A stretch of 64,000 nt of DNA from Diphasiastrum complanatum (GCA_029204225.1 CM055109.1:46684966-46748965); one strand, 5' to 3'. Positions 23,054 to 35,754 are shown, counted from the first letter of the stretch. Notes: generated from the letters alone by a model not told the origin. Numbers and translations are program-made.

Positions 23054-26024
23054 TTAGTAAGGAGTTTTCTTCGACCACCTTTGCTGGATCAGGTAGGTCG
23101 TGACGTCCTCCATAAAGTTGAGGCGGTCTAGTTTCTTCAAGTCCTTGGGTGTGTGAAGGGACTTGTGGACTCCTCTTAGCCAATCTTGGTCGACCCATGC
23201 TTGGAATCTGCGTGTCCATGGATCACCCAGAAGTGCAGCTCGGTAATACACACGAGCGATTGGTAGCTGATCTTTGACTTTGTCTGAAGGTAGCGCCTTA
23301 TTAATGTCAAAGAATATGGGGGGGAGAAAATTGTCCCATTTAGTTTCGATCCCCATTAGATGTTCTAAGTCCTGGGCGTAAGTGGCTGCCGCGCGGACTG
23401 TTGGATTAGGGCAATTGACATAGTGATTGGCGAATGTGGTGAGAGCCCTTCTGGCATCCACATCCGTAGTCCAACCGTACTCTAAATGAATGATCGGCCA
23501 ATTGAAGTTTTGAATTGTGAGTTTGTCCAGAGGAGTGCCACATTCTGCCCATTTGGATTGACCTGTACATGGCATGAAGTGCGCATTCGCCCATAATTGT
23601 TACGGACTCGTCACGTAGGCCCTGATGGCCGCAAGGTCTCTTTCGAACAACTGTTGACTCCACTCTGGTTGTGGGTGGAGGGCGGGTAATGCTTGCAATT
23701 CTTTGCCCTTTATTGTCTGAGCTGAAAACGATATCTGCCAACCGCCTCTTGATGATTCGTGGAGATACTTTGATAGGAATTCGTTTATTTTCTGCTCCAT
23801 AGACTTTGGTCTTTGGAAGGCCCGGCTGACGGATATTGTGCGTGAACCTCTGGATGATGTGGCTTGGCTTTGGCTGGTATCGCGCCTTGGCCCTGGTCTC
23901 GCGTCTCAGCAGCCGTATCTGTTTGTCCTTGGTCTTGGCCTTCGGACCCTTGATCTTGGTTAAATCCCCCTGCTGCCTGCTGGCTTTGGTCTTGGCTTGT
24001 ATTGGCATGTGCAGCGTCAAAAATAGGCGGTGGTGGAATTACCACGGGGGTGGATTGGGCCTTCGTTTCCATGAATTTTTGGCAAGCCTTGAGGGCTTGC
24101 TTGGCCTGGGCGAGCTCGTGAGTTGCGCTTGTCCGATATTTATTGAACTCTTCCTGGTAGCTATTTAAGCTTTGGCTATAAACCTACACCTGACGCCGAA
24201 GAAGATTTATTTCTGATTGAGAGAGCGGCCTTGAGTCTGGTGCATGTTGAGCTAACCAGACGAGCTTTTCATCTTGTAGGGCTTTGACCTCCATCCCCAG
24301 ATGCGTATACTCTGCTTCCAAAAGGTTTAGTTGCGCCTGGATGGGAGCAAGCCGTTGGGACGCTTCTCTCGCACCTTTGTGGAGGCCTCTATCAGCGCTT
24401 TGGAGAGGCTTTGGATATAATTATTGAGGCCCTCCTCCTTCTGCTACAGCTTGGCGATCTCCTGGTGCCCTACTTGTTCATGTTGCTGAGCCAAAATCAG
24501 CTCGTGCTGCAGCTTGGTGAGTTCTGCTCGCAGCTGTGTGTCGCTTGTTGCCAGGTGTAGTACCCTGCTTTCCAAGATAGCTTTGGCCGCTACCGCGTCC
24601 AGGATGTATTTGCCCATAGTCTGGTACGTTGTTGTTAAGTCTGTGGGAGCAGTCAGTACAGTGGCACTGATAGGGGCTTGTGTTGTATCAGCCCCGATGA
24701 CTTGTGGAGTTCCGTCGTCATCATCTTCTATCAGGTTCTCATTGGACCTGATGCCATCTGGGGAAGTGGGATCGGTCCGATTTGGTGATGGTAACAAAAC
24801 CGTTTGGACAAATGCGTCATCAGGCAACAGTTGGTTGCCCTCGGCAACCTTTGTTGGCGAAGCAGATGGGGTTTGAGAAGCAACTGTCGAAACGGGGGTG
24901 AGGACGGCTTGTCCGAACGAGAGAATGGGAGGAACAGAGGGGAATTGAAGGGTGGTGTGGAGTATGGAAGAAGGCGAAGATGGAGCAGAAAGGGTCTGGT
25001 GTGGGGGTGAAAAATTGATGACTTGCATCCATGCCAGAGTGTCGGGAGACGATTGAGAATCAGAAGGATTGAATGGAATGGAAGCAACGGTGGCAGTAGG
25101 AGTGATGGAGGATGCGATGGTGATGGACGGAGTAGTGGATAATCGAACAGAGATAGGAGTGGTATCAATAGAGGAAGCGAGAATGGTAGTGACAACAGAG
25201 ACAAAAGGGGATGGTTGCATGGAAGAAGAATTGGCGGTGGTTGATGGGGTGGGTAGTGCGGTAGTGGAGGTGCGTCTTTGGGTAGCAGGTGGAGATGTGG
25301 ATGTAGAGGCAACGCCACACATTCGTTTGTTGGCCGTTGTGTTAATAACTGCAGGTTGGAAGGAGGTGGATGCTTGAGATGGCGGATAAAGGTTAGTGTG
25401 TGGCACGAGGGTAGACAAAAGGGATAAGCGTTGGAAACCGTGCACTTTTGCCTCGAGAAGGGCGCATGCAAAGTTACACAACAGGGGGCCTGCTGCGATA
25501 CACTCACTGTTGTTGGGTTTGATGGAGTTGGTTAGTTCACAAATAAGAAAGCTATGCCAGTTGTATGGCACAACGGAGAGGCCAGAGAATTCCAAAAAGG
25601 ATTCCACCATCTGACTCAGCAGCTTAGACTGAATTGAAATTTTTGGTGCAGTTTGGGTGACAAAAGGCTTGATCAAAGTTTTGGCGTGGCGATGGGAGAT
25701 GGGTTGACGATCACCGGACATAATGCCAATGGTGACCATCGAGTCTGCGTTAATCCTGACCTTGTACGTGGTACCTTGATATAGGAAGTGGAAACAAGTC
25801 TTTTCCTCGTCCCAGGTGGCGTAAGCGTGAAGGGCGAGGCCCATGTTAATCTTAGAATGGAAAAGGACCGAGTAAAAATCCATTGCCTCTAGAAGTGGGT
25901 CGGCTGTCTGCAGCCATGGTTGGATCAAAGCGTCAGAGGGTAGAGGCCAAATCTGTGTGGCCTTAGAGATGTCATGTTGGATCACCTATTTGGTGCCAGA
26001 GTCTTCAGAGGATGAGGAGGCCAT
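23054..26024 (-). pseudogene. ORF-X copy 1: unrecognised retroelement-borne protein
   Basis: I do not recognise this protein. The ATG at 26024-26022 gives MASSSSEDSGTK, an in-frame TAG (25988-25986), then about 510 open residues (25985-24444). They comprise a globular N-terminal part of about 190 residues (AYATWDEEKTCFHF, VVPYNWHSFLICEL), a long Ser/Thr/Pro linker and a coiled coil (LESRVLHLATSDTQLRAEL). A CAG-to-TAG change at 24446-24444 and a 10-bp deletion break the rest. The rest is more coiled coil, a Gln/Asp/Gly-rich stretch (SQDQSQQAAGGFNQDQG) and a helical C-terminal domain in 23575-23054 (LPPIFFDINKAL, ARVYYRAAL, FMEDVTTYLI). The stop lies just before the LTR. A weak resemblance to 'putative plant transposon protein' domains is possible. 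Confidence 0.75.
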
Positions 26025-26256
26025 GTTAGCAGTGAGGATTAGAGGTCAAAAAAGTAGGAAAAACGGTGGAAAATGGAAAAAGGTGTGGAAATGACAGAAA
26101 ACTGTGAATAATGAGTGTTGGATGACAAGAAGTGTAGATCAGAGCACAGATCGGTGTTCAATATGATTTGGTAGGAAGTTTGGTCGCAAACGGAGAACTT
26201 GGTAATTTCAGTGTAGAGCTTCGCTAGCAAAGGTGACAAATGACTCGAATTCAGCC

Positions 26257-26264
26257 CTTATATG
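26257..26264 (-). promoter_or_regulatory. TATA-like box upstream of ORF-X copy 1
   Basis: On the minus strand CCATATAAGGGC lies about 235 bp before the ATG of ORF-X copy 1. The intervening 5' leader is free of long frames. The ORF-X copy at 45751 has a TATA box in the comparable place, which supports a real promoter. Confidence 0.45.
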
Positions 26265-26479
26265 GCGGAATTTAGAGTGCATATTAGGTGAAATCCACTT
26301 TCCCTTGCTCAGTTCCACCCAAATTTTGGCAGGCACCTTCTTCACAAAATTCTAAGACCTCAGGGAAGTCTGCAAGAGTTCAAAAGGTGATTTGGTTGCT
26401 ATGCGAAGGTTCTGCGAGAGTTTAGGCTGTCTGCGAGGGTTCAACCCTTGCAGGAAGTGATATCTCGCACAACTTGTTC

Positions 26480-29408
26480 CTATGATTGGATTTTTGAAAT
26501 CAGACCATGTAGACAGAATTGGATTGGAAAATCCTTTTTGTGTTCACCTGGTTGGGTTAAGACTGCTCCAACTGCATACTTTGATGCGTCCGTATGCATG
26601 TGAAACTCAATGGACCAATTGGGTGGCTGTAAGATTGGTGCTAAAACCAATGCATCCTTAAGCTTCTGGAAGGCCTTTAGGACTTCCTCGTTCCAATGTG
26701 GATCCGTTGTGAGTTTGTAAACTGGTCGGACTAATTCCGCAAAATCAGGAATGAAGATCCTATAATAGTTATCATGACCCATGAAGACGTAGACTTCACG
26801 GATTGTTCCCAGTGGTGGTAAATCAACAATGATCTTGATCTTTGATAGATCTGTGGCAATTCCGTGTCTTGATATTATATGGCTGAGAATCAAGCCATGT
26901 GTCACCCAGAATTGACATTTTTCTAGATTTAGGGAGATCTGGTAGTCGCGGCATTTCTATAGCACTTTCTCCAAATTGGATAAGTGTTTTGAGTCTGGTC
27001 CAATGCACGCACAGATCTCCAAGAAAATTTTCAGAGATTTTTGCAATGTTGCCTACATGACTCGCTGGAAGGTGCTTGGGGCATTGCAAAGTCCGAATGG
27101 CATCACTTTATAGGCATAGGTTTCCCATTTCGTCGCAAATACTATCTTGTGCTGGTCCTGGGGGGCTATCTTCACCTGGTTGTAGCCGCTGAAACCATCT
27201 AGAAAACTATAGGCTTCGGCGCCAGCTACTCTGTTGAGGACACTTTCCGTAAATGGTAAAGAAAAATGATCTTTTTTGGTGCTTTTAGATTCACACAAAT
27301 CCGCATTTTGCCGTTCTTCTTGGGTACTCGATTTCATAGATGAAATCTGCATCCATCAGCTTCTGCAACTCCTGCTTGATCAGCTCAGTATAATTCGAGT
27401 TGCAACGGTAATAACGGCTTACCTTGGGGACTGCTGCATCCACCAAGGGTATGGTGTGTTGGACTATTGTTGGTGGAATGCCCTTCAGGTCACTATAACT
27501 CCAGGCAAAACAGTCTTTATATTCCACCAACAACGATCATAGTCTCTTGAATTGTGTGGGTGTTAACTGCTCTCCCACATGCACTATCTTTTCTTCTTCA
27601 CCTGGCTCGACAAGATTCATCGGCTGTGTTTGCGCAGGTCCCTCGAAGACTTGTTCCGCTGGTGCCTGACTTTGATTAGGTTCTCTCTGGGCTTGCGGCA
27701 TCATGATTACCACGTCGTCCAAGGTATAATTCTTGAAAGTCTCACACATCTCGTGAACTGGCGCTGATCAAGATTCCTCCTTCAGCATATTGATCTTAGC
27801 CCGACTGGCCATTTTTTGATTTTCAGTCGCCTGTGTAGAAGATGACGTTGTATCTGAGTCTATCTTGATTGACTTCAAGGAATCCAACACCTTATTTTTG
27901 CTCTTTTTTGTCATTTTGGTGGGTTCATCCTTGTTGTCTCTCATCGGAACTGCCGTGACATTCGCCTCATGGTTGCGAATATCAATATTCACTGTAGCTA
28001 TCGCCTCTTCGGGTAGATTACTCCACCGGATCACTTGGTTGTAGCGTTGCTTGAACTGATTCTTCTTATTCGCAGGTGCCTTGGGTGGATCGATCCTTGA
28101 GACTTTCGCCATAGCAGACTTTTGCGGTGGTTGAGCTGGTACTTTCTTGGTTCCGTATCGATATGGGTCCATGTGGTGTAGGACCTGCTCATCAGTCAGT
28201 TCAATTTTCTTATTATAAGCTAGAGCATGTTGCCAAGGGACTAGATCATCGTCCACTGGGTTCTCAATAGGTTCCGCTGACAGCCACGCTACATTTATCA
28301 TATTCATCCAAATGTGGTTGGTGTGTCCATAGTGTAACATTTGGGTGAAGATGTACTGGGTTCCGAATCTGATTCGTATTGACATGTCCGACAGTCAATA
28401 GTTGCTACTGCATTCGTCCATCTTACGACATCCGTCTCTGAATCATAGTGACCTCCCTTGGCTGGCCTTGGGCGATCAATCGTGTGATCTGTCGTAGATG
28501 ATCTGTCATCTGCCTTGGGTGCAATAGGTTTCACCGCCCATGTGGTTGGATCAACCTTTACAACCTGTTCTCTGTTCTCGGAGGTGAGTTTTCCCGTACC
28601 CCAGTTGTGTACTACTTGCGCAGTCCTCAACCATGGTCTTCCCAGTAAAGCACGGTATGCAGATGGAGATTCAGGTATATCCATGACTACCTGCTATCTT
28701 TACAGGTATATTGGCAACCTTTTGGTTTCACACAAGATTGATCTGCTAGCTTGATGGCGAATCTTGCTGGCTTCAACCCTTGCAAATCCCATTTTTCATA
28801 CAAAGTGGTGGTAAAAATTAAATTGACACCCGATCCTCCATCTACCAATGCTGCCTCGTCCTCGTATCCTTGTGTTTGATTGGCAAAGTGATGTTGTGTT
28901 CCTCACTTTCCCATGCTGCTCCGATGTGGAGGACGTTACTTGTTTCTTCATAGCCCGTACAATATATGGGCTCAGGCGCTACTGGCTCCTCATCCGCTTT
29001 GGCCCATTCAACTAGAAGGCTTTTCGGTTGTGGTGCAATTTGCAATAGTTCTCCGAGTGGTAAACTAACACAACTTGATAATAAAAGTGTAAGCCTTTCA
29101 GTGCGTGGTTCCTAGGGCTCCACCATGTGAAAAGGTGGTTCATGTTGGTGCAACCGATCATTCTGATCAGTGCGCAGTGGTGAGCCCACTTGCGGTTGTC
29201 ATTCGACGCCAACTGGAGGTTCCGTGAGATGGTCCTTTTCTAGCTCTTTTTCTTCCACTTGTGCTTTTTGTACCCAGTGTCTTATTTTCTAGTACTGCAT
29301 TCTTTCTTCCCTCACATTCGGATATGGCGCTGAAGTTGAGGGTTGGTTGTCAGTGACCGAGGGTGGTGGTGAGGGAGCCACTTCCTTCCTCTTATGTGCG
29401 TTGGACAT
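26480..29408 (-). mobile_element. Degraded Ty3/gypsy (Athila/Tat-like) gag - protease - RT - RNase H
   Basis: Minus-strand order: gag head (ATG 29408, MSNAHKRKEVAPSPPP), an internally shortened gag, protease near 28850 (ALVDGGSGVNLIF), then MDIPESPSAYRALLGRPWL at 28684. A basic linker (28385-27768) follows, then RT pieces 27533-27053 (FSGYNQVKIAPQDQHKI, MPFGLCNAPSTFQ) and RNase H 26905-26480 (FHMHTDASKYAVGAVLTQPG). Many stops and shifts are present. The RT YxDD box reads as LGDL in the best frame, so one catalytic Asp is Gly. No integrase follows; below 26470 comes the ORF-X leader. The DGGSG protease and 'GRPWL' form point to the Tat/Athila side of gypsy. Confidence 0.85.
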
Positions 29409-30075
29409 GACAAATGTAGTCTTAAAAGCCAAAGAGCAATGTCTTTTAGTTTCAAAATTGAAAACATAGATTAGTATTTTATCGTTTTTAATGTTTCTTG
29501 TGGAACGGTAGGCTATTGTGATAATATGTTAAAAGATTATGTGTTTAAGCAATAATTTGCTCCAAACCTTATGTGTTCGTAAGTTTTGAGTACATTTTGA
29601 TCATACACGTTTGCACGACAAAGCTTTCCCATGCTTCTCAGATCACCTGCCATCATCTAATTTTATTGGCTTGGTACTCTTGTTGTGAAAAAGAAAGTAG
29701 AACTCTAAACTTTGGATGAAGTGTGATTAGCATTTTCTTAAGGCTAATAACAAGTCATGCAATCCCACAACATGTTCTTAAGGTGAGTAGCAAATTGTGC
29801 AACCCTATAACCTCTTTGTTTGTTAGTGTTTATTAAGGTTATTTTAAAAGTACGCAAGCCATAATATCTTGTGACTTAAGTGTGGGCGAGCATATTCCTC
29901 ACCATGAATGAGAGTGAGGCAGGGACCCCACCCTTATCCAATGCTATAGCACGATTAGCAAATTACACAACCCATAATATGTTGTGATCAAAGTATGGAT
30001 GAGCATAGGGAGCAAGCAAGCAAGGGGCTCCACCCTCATCCAATGGTGTAGCAAGATTAGAAAGTGGGAAGACCT
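29409..30075. other. Intergenic, no gene
   Basis: AT-rich stretch without a coding frame. Phrases such as 'AAGGTGAGTAGCAAATTGTGCAACCC' type words recur imperfectly at 29740, 29790 and 29950, suggesting old short repeats. Confidence 0.5.
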
Positions 30076-30079
30076 CATG

Positions 30080-30385
30080 TCTGATGGTTTCTTATACACC
30101 ATTTGATGAACTTGCACCCTTGGCCATGGTGAGAAAGCGAAATTATGAGAATTCATCTTCGGTGGTGTTTGATACATCGTTGGATGAGGATGAAAAAGTG
30201 GCATGATGAGACCGCAAGTTCCATGGTATTTGATGCACCATTCGATGAGCATGCACCCTCAGCCACGGTGAGAAAGCAGCATGATAATATCTCCAATTCG
30301 ATGTTGTTCGATACACCAGAGAGCATGCACTCTCAGCCATGCCGAGAAAGCGGTGATAAGATTTCAAGTTTGATGGGCATGATGC
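30080..30385. repeat. Imperfect minisatellite, unit about 75-80 bp, about 4 copies
   Basis: Successive copies carry 'TTTGATACACC...GATGA', 'GCACCCTCAGCCA.GGTGAG' and 'AAAGCGGCATGAT'. Copies start near 30084, 30158, 30218 and 30299. The second is internally shortened. The small frames over it are by-products. Confidence 0.7.
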
Positions 30386-30659
30386 ACCTCAAACCAGGGT
30401 GAGGACCCATGCTCATTCATGAAGTGTTATGCAATCCAAGGTCCGGTGTTAAAGCCCAACAAACCCTAAGCTTGGGTGAGTACTATGCTCTTTCTTTGAA
30501 GCATTATGTAATCCGAGGTCTCGAGGTACAACCTAGCAAACCCTTGTAGTGTATAGGCCGTAGGAGCTCTTGATATTGGGATAAAGCCTAGGAAACCCTA
30601 GAAGTGTAGGCAAGGGATGGCACACTTGGTGGGGTCACATGTCATGCCTTGTGTTTGTG

Positions 30660-31256
30660 AGTGTGTGTAAAGTGTGTGTGAGGGTGTGGGGCCAGATGGG
30701 CAGGCAGCAGGTGAGGAGGGGGGTGACTCAACCGCGTTTAGTTGCGTTGGAGAAATTATTGCTGTGCTCGGGGCGCGAGAGGCAGAAAAAAAAAAATTAA
30801 AGAAAAAAAGAAAAAGAAAGAGAGAGACAAGGAAAGATCGAGCGAGCGAGAGAGAGAGAAATAAACAAGGAAAGATCGAGCGAGCGAGAGAAAGAGAGAG
30901 AGAGAGAGAGAGAGGGAGGAATGCAGCAAATTTTCTGGCAGGCAGCAAAGCAATGGGGTTGGTAAAGAGAGATTAAGGACAACGAGGGATTAGGTCTTCT
31001 GCTCCGCCTCTCCTCTCCTCTCTTGTAACCTTTCTCGCTCTCTCTATATCTCTTTGTGGGGAAATGCGAGCACTCTGGACTGTCTGTCTAGCAGCACCGA
31101 TGATCAAAGCCTTGGCTGCTAGCTACCTCTGGACCTCTGAAGTTGTGTGAGGAGCACATGTGGCATTGGGTTTTCTGGAGTTTGCAGAAAGTGGAAGATC
31201 TGTGAGCTGAGCAGGGTATGGCATTGACCGGGCACAAGGAAATGCTAGCAAACGTG
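30660..31256 (+). promoter_or_regulatory. Probable promoter and 5' leader of the DUF3475-DUF668 gene
   Basis: A GA-rich block (30790-30913) is followed by a pyrimidine-rich block with CTCTCTATATCTC near 31040, which looks like a plant Y-patch/TATA arrangement. A good donor (GTGGTAAG, 31257) and an acceptor (TTTTCAG ending 32027) could define a 5' UTR intron of about 770 bp before the ATG at 32092. A second donor-like GTAAGT at 32042 leaves the exact leader structure open. Confidence 0.4.
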
Positions 31257-32091
31257 GTAAGCCTTTATGTGTCTGGTTGATAGTTCTTGTGCTTAGTTTA
31301 GGACAGTGCCAAAGTGGTGGCTGTGGATGGCAGCTGGTGGAGAGTGAAGGCTACTGCAACTGTGCCATTGGGTAGGCAAAAGCATGTTTGGTCACTGTGA
31401 GGAGCTGAACCTAGGAAAAGAAAGACACGGGTTCTTCTTTGCGCTATCTATTACCAGCATTTGTTTTTCAGTAGATCTGAAGTCAATCTGGTTACTGTGA
31501 GCTGAGGAACACAGAAGGCTATCGGCTGGTTTTGTGTATTGTAGGGTACAGCTCTTCGGGGCCTTCGGGAGTTCCCAGCCACACGTGCATGCATGTAATA
31601 GAAGACAATAGCTATTATCAGATGATTTTATAGGACATTTGAGTTGGGTATGCTGATGTTTTGCTGTTAGTCAAGTGGGAAAAAAATTTCCGAAGGAGAA
31701 GCCATTTGCAGGATATTCTGTGTTTCTAAAGATGTGACTTGTTGAGGTTGAGCTCCTGTTTTACTTCTAGCCTAAAATGCAGTTTCCGTCTGGACGAATT
31801 GGCTTTTTATGTGAAAGTTATGGAAAACCGAAAGCACTATCTCTCTTCATATTGCTATGGCAATAACCCATTGTATCACATCTTGGAGACAAGGGTGCAA
31901 ATTAAGGTGATTGGTGACTGAAAGACTTAGATTTTGGGTGCTGCATCCACAGACAACAATAAGGGTTTTTCAGAGCAAGTGAGCATCCAAAATTGTGCCA
32001 TTTGCGAATGATGAAGGACATTTTCAGACCTAGCTTGATCTGGTAAGTCTGAACCCATTGGAAGAGGTACATTGGGCTTCTTGCTGCGAGA

Positions 32092-33936
32092 ATGGGCAGT
32101 CAAGTGAGCACCATCAAAGCAGCAGCTGGGAAACTGGGTACTGATTCCAAAAAGAAAGGTGGAAAGGGTGACAAGGCCAAAATTGGCATTCTAGCTTTTG
32201 AAGTAGCTAATTTGATGTCAAAATCCATCCAGCTTTGGCAGTCTCTAAGCGATCAGGAGATACTACATTTGCGTACGGAAGTGATCAAGGCAGAGGGTGT
32301 TTTGAAGCTGGTTTCTGACAACGAAGCTGTGCTTCTTGCCTTTGCCTGTAGAGAAAAACTACAGGATTTAACTGCATTAGCTAGATCAGTAGCTCGGCTT
32401 GGGAAGAGGTGTCAAGACCCTGCTTTGCAAGGTTTTGAGCATGTGTACAATGATGTACTGAAGAATAATATAGATGTCAGCACACTTGAGTATCCTTTGA
32501 AAGAAATGGAGGCAAAGATGAAGAAGATGGAGCGATATATAGCTTCTACATCAAATCTGTATCAAGAACTAGAGATCCTTGCAGATGTGGAGCAAGCTGC
32601 ACGCAGAATCCAGGACGATGACAATAGTGCACATCGAGAGGCCCAGAGCATTCTGGAGCAAAAAATTATGTGGCAGCGCCAAGAAGTTAAATATTTGAGG
32701 GATATTTCACTTTGGAACCGCACTTTTGACAAAATTGTGGCTCTCCTGGCACGCACAGTGTGCACAATTCATCGTCGTATAGCGGGCATATTTGGTTCAC
32801 CAATGCTAGGCTTAAACCATTTAGTGCCATTGTATTCCTCTCGAGACTGCGATCAGTATTTATCATCTCAGTTTAACTATTCTAATAGCTCCCAAATCTT
32901 GTTTTTAAGTCCTCAATCCGCTTTCTTTGAAGAGTCTAACGATACCTCCACTAATGAAATTCATGGTGATAACTTTTCCTCACACGTGCTCAGGTTGCCT
33001 TGCAGAGGAATTGAGGGCTCCGATTATGCTGCTGAGGTATGTAGCCCAAGTCCTCCTAAGAGTAGTATTACTTCTACAGCCTCTATGGATTGTGATTCCC
33101 ACCCAGAAAGACATAGCAGACTCAGTCCAGTTTCATGTTTTAGGCGCACCAGAAGTTCCCATCCACATCTTTATCCTCCTCGTGATGGTCTTTGTTCGCT
33201 ACAGTCTCGAAGCTCCTTTAGCCGGTCTGGTTTCGCTCAGGGTCCTCATTCAATAGCGTTTGAGAAATATGAAGCTTCTCTAATGGATCCTGGCTTTTCC
33301 AAAGGATGCTTGTCACCTACGAATCTTTCTCAGAAAAACGTGCAACTAAACCGTCAGGAATCATATCATGTATACCAAAGTCAATGCATAGACCCTGTGT
33401 TGCTTGATCCTCTATGTTCACATCAAAAGGCACCCACTTCCACTCTCGGAGGAGCTGCTCTTGCTCTGCATTATGCAAATATAATTATTGTTCTTGAGAA
33501 AATGGTGAGGTTCCCACAGCTCATTGGTAGTGATGCACGTGATGATTTATACAGAATGCTGCCGAAAAGTGTGCGAATAGCTCTAAGATCAAGGATAAGA
33601 TTCTTCCCAAGAGATTCAACCAGATTTGATGCTGCAATTGCTGAGCATTGGAAGGAAATTCTGGCTGATATACTCCGCTGGTTGGCACCTCTTGCTCATA
33701 ACATGATCAGGTGGCAATCAGAACATAACTTTGAGCAGCAAGTTGTTTCTCGGACCAATGTTCTTTTATTGCAGACACTTCACTTTGCAGATCGTGTAAA
33801 GGCTGAATCAGCCATTACTGAACTATTGGTGGGCCTCAATTATATATGTGGGCATGAGAAGGAAAGCAAGTCCAGCCAGCTGGATTTTGTGGCAAGTAAC
33901 AACGACTTGGAGGAGTACCTTGATTGGCAATTCTGA
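32092..33936 (+). CDS. DUF3475-DUF668 protein, PSK-simulator (PSI1)-related
   Basis: Intact single-exon coding region, 614 residues. Residues about 31-90 form the DUF3475 domain (IGILAFEVANLMSKSIQLW). A helical segment follows to about 240 (KKMERYIASTSNLYQELEIL), then a Ser/Pro-rich linker (about 245-445), and DUF668 at about 450-540 (TLGGAALALHYANIIIVLEK, LPKSVRIALRSRIRF). This architecture defines plant PSI1-type proteins, which promote growth and are linked to phytosulfokine and brassinosteroid responses. The N-terminus MGSQVSTIK is a plausible N-myristoylation signal (Gly2, Ser6), which suggests membrane association. The ATG at 32092 is favoured because it supplies this signal. It stands alone between repeat blocks. 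No defect seen. Confidence 0.93.
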   Translation: MGSQVSTIKAAAGKLGTDSKKKGGKGDKAKIGILAFEVANLMSKSIQLWQSLSDQEILHLRTEVIKAEGVLKLVSDNEAVLLAFACREKLQDLTALARSVARLGKRCQDPALQGFEHVYNDVLKNNIDVSTLEYPLKEMEAKMKKMERYIASTSNLYQELEILADVEQAARRIQDDDNSAHREAQSILEQKIMWQRQEVKYLRDISLWNRTFDKIVALLARTVCTIHRRIAGIFGSPMLGLNHLVPLYSSRDCDQYLSSQFNYSNSSQILFLSPQSAFFEESNDTSTNEIHGDNFSSHVLRLPCRGIEGSDYAAEVCSPSPPKSSITSTASMDCDSHPERHSRLSPVSCFRRTRSSHPHLYPPRDGLCSLQSRSSFSRSGFAQGPHSIAFEKYEASLMDPGFSKGCLSPTNLSQKNVQLNRQESYHVYQSQCIDPVLLDPLCSHQKAPTSTLGGAALALHYANIIIVLEKMVRFPQLIGSDARDDLYRMLPKSVRIALRSRIRFFPRDSTRFDAAIAEHWKEILADILRWLAPLAHNMIRWQSEHNFEQQVVSRTNVLLLQTLHFADRVKAESAITELLVGLNYICGHEKESKSSQLDFVASNNDLEEYLDWQF

Positions 33937-35730
33937 CCAACAAATGCAATTAGAAATGGCTATTTGGGGTTAATGTTCTTGCCAATTTAGTGCTTTCATC
34001 AAGGACAAGTCTTTGCAAACTTGGACCATTACTGCAAAGTGTGTAGTTCTGTATGCTGCTTGTGGACATGGGTCCAATCAAAATTATCCGTCCATTATAT
34101 CAGTGTAAAAAAATCTCTAGATCACGGGAAAGCCATTTTGCCTTTGAATTAAAGCTGGAAAAGTTGTAGCTTTTTGTTGCTTGTGATAATGAGTTACTAT
34201 TCAGTTCCATTACTACGAATTGTATGCTCTCTATGATTGTCGTGGTAATATCTCCTACTCAACTTAATCATCAAGTTTGACAATTCTTTTGATTGTGTAC
34301 TCACGTGTGTTCTGCTCCGAATTTTTGTGATGGCAAACGTGAGATTCTAGCGATTAAGTTTTATACACACTCCAGTCTTAGTGGCAAATAGTCACCGTGT
34401 GATGTGTCTTAATTTTTTCTTTCTGAACAGTGAATATGCGATGTCTTTTAACCTTCTGCTCAAATGTCTGTTAAGCAGAAGCACTAGCTGGCTGTCTGCC
34501 CATTCTTCAGCTTTTGTTATCATTCTGATCTTTTCGATTCATTTTCATTTGCAGGAATTATGCATGTTCTTGATTCTATATTTTGATTTCAAACCCGTTG
34601 CTGTACTTGAGTGCTCGATTTTTTGCATATTGGCTTCTTAGATACTGCATAGTTATGTTGTCATTGACCTCTCCATATTCATATACTTATGAAGCTTTGT
34701 ATTTTAGCAAAGATTCTAAAAGAGGAACTATCACGGAGAACAAAAAGGTATCAGCTGTCAAACTATGCCTAATTCACTTTTTTGGTTCTTCATTTCAATG
34801 CTTTGCTCTTAATATTGTTGGATCTACACCTGCATTGACTCGCAAAACTGGCGTGTAGTTAGATCAAAGCTCTTTAGTTTAAGGCATATCCCTCACAGTA
34901 GCTTCAATGACTGTAGGGTAATTCTATTCAATAGCTTTATGAATTGAGTGTCCTATGCACAAAATTGAGGTTAAAATTTGTGATGTGTTGAGATCATCAG
35001 TCGTTACTCTGCTTGGCTCAAATTTGACCGTTTCTACGTCTTCTGAAAGAATGATAGGTTTTCTTATGCTCTATAAGTTTCACTCGTATGCATCTTAGAG
35101 GTTTGAAGGTTTGTAGACTTTCATATATCATCACCAAATCCATTGAAATCAGCTCACACTTACGGAGATCTTCTTAAGGTTTTAACAGAGTTATTCTTTT
35201 GGGCAGCTTTTTAGCATTCAAAGCTGATCCAAAAATAAAAGTTTCTATCTCTAAACGAGATCCTTAGTATTGAACACTCATCATGTATATGGCATCACAC
35301 TTGAGGACATTACCATATGATGTAGGTCAAATAGAGACCTACAAAAAATGCTATATAATCAACTTGATGTGGAAGTCATCCTGCAAAGGAACATTGCATC
35401 TTCTACAAAGAAACTCAGAAACCAAAATCTATGTTAGCTTGGAGGTCTAGAAAGGAGAGGTCTAGAAAGGAGCCTTCAAGAAATTACACTCAAGATCACC
35501 CAATTTCGTTTCTATCTTGGGCAACAATCAATAGATGTAGCCATTGATAGAGCAATAGTTGGCTCGACGACTATTAATCTCAAGTTACCCTTTTGTGACA
35601 TATCAAAGACCTTAAAAATTGAAATAAATGTATTGGATCTCAATGTGGGCTATAAAATGCCAAAATGCAACTTTTGTATATTTTTGGAAGTCAATTCAAG
35701 ACGCCTTGAGTATGTATACTTTTTGATACC
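33937..35730. other. 3' UTR and AT-rich intergenic DNA
   Basis: The first 200-300 bp are probably 3' UTR of the DUF668 gene. Frames at 34381-34858 are short, hydrophobic and without a known motif. A segment at about 35360-35460 (CTGCAAAGGAACATTGC and following) resembles 38690-38760, a divergent dispersed repeat. No gene supported. Confidence 0.5.
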
Positions 35731-35754
35731 ATTGTCACCCCCTTTGACTCGACA

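Noticed and set aside
24731-25507. 258-codon Pro/Leu/His-rich frame on the minus strand
   Set aside because: Shadow of the Ser/Thr/Pro linker of ORF-X in another frame; the ORF-X frame is conserved with the copy at 51537-52265, this one is not.
34381-34858. Frames downstream of the DUF668 gene as a separate small gene
   Set aside because: Hydrophobic AT-rich frames without motif or start context; more likely UTR or spacer.
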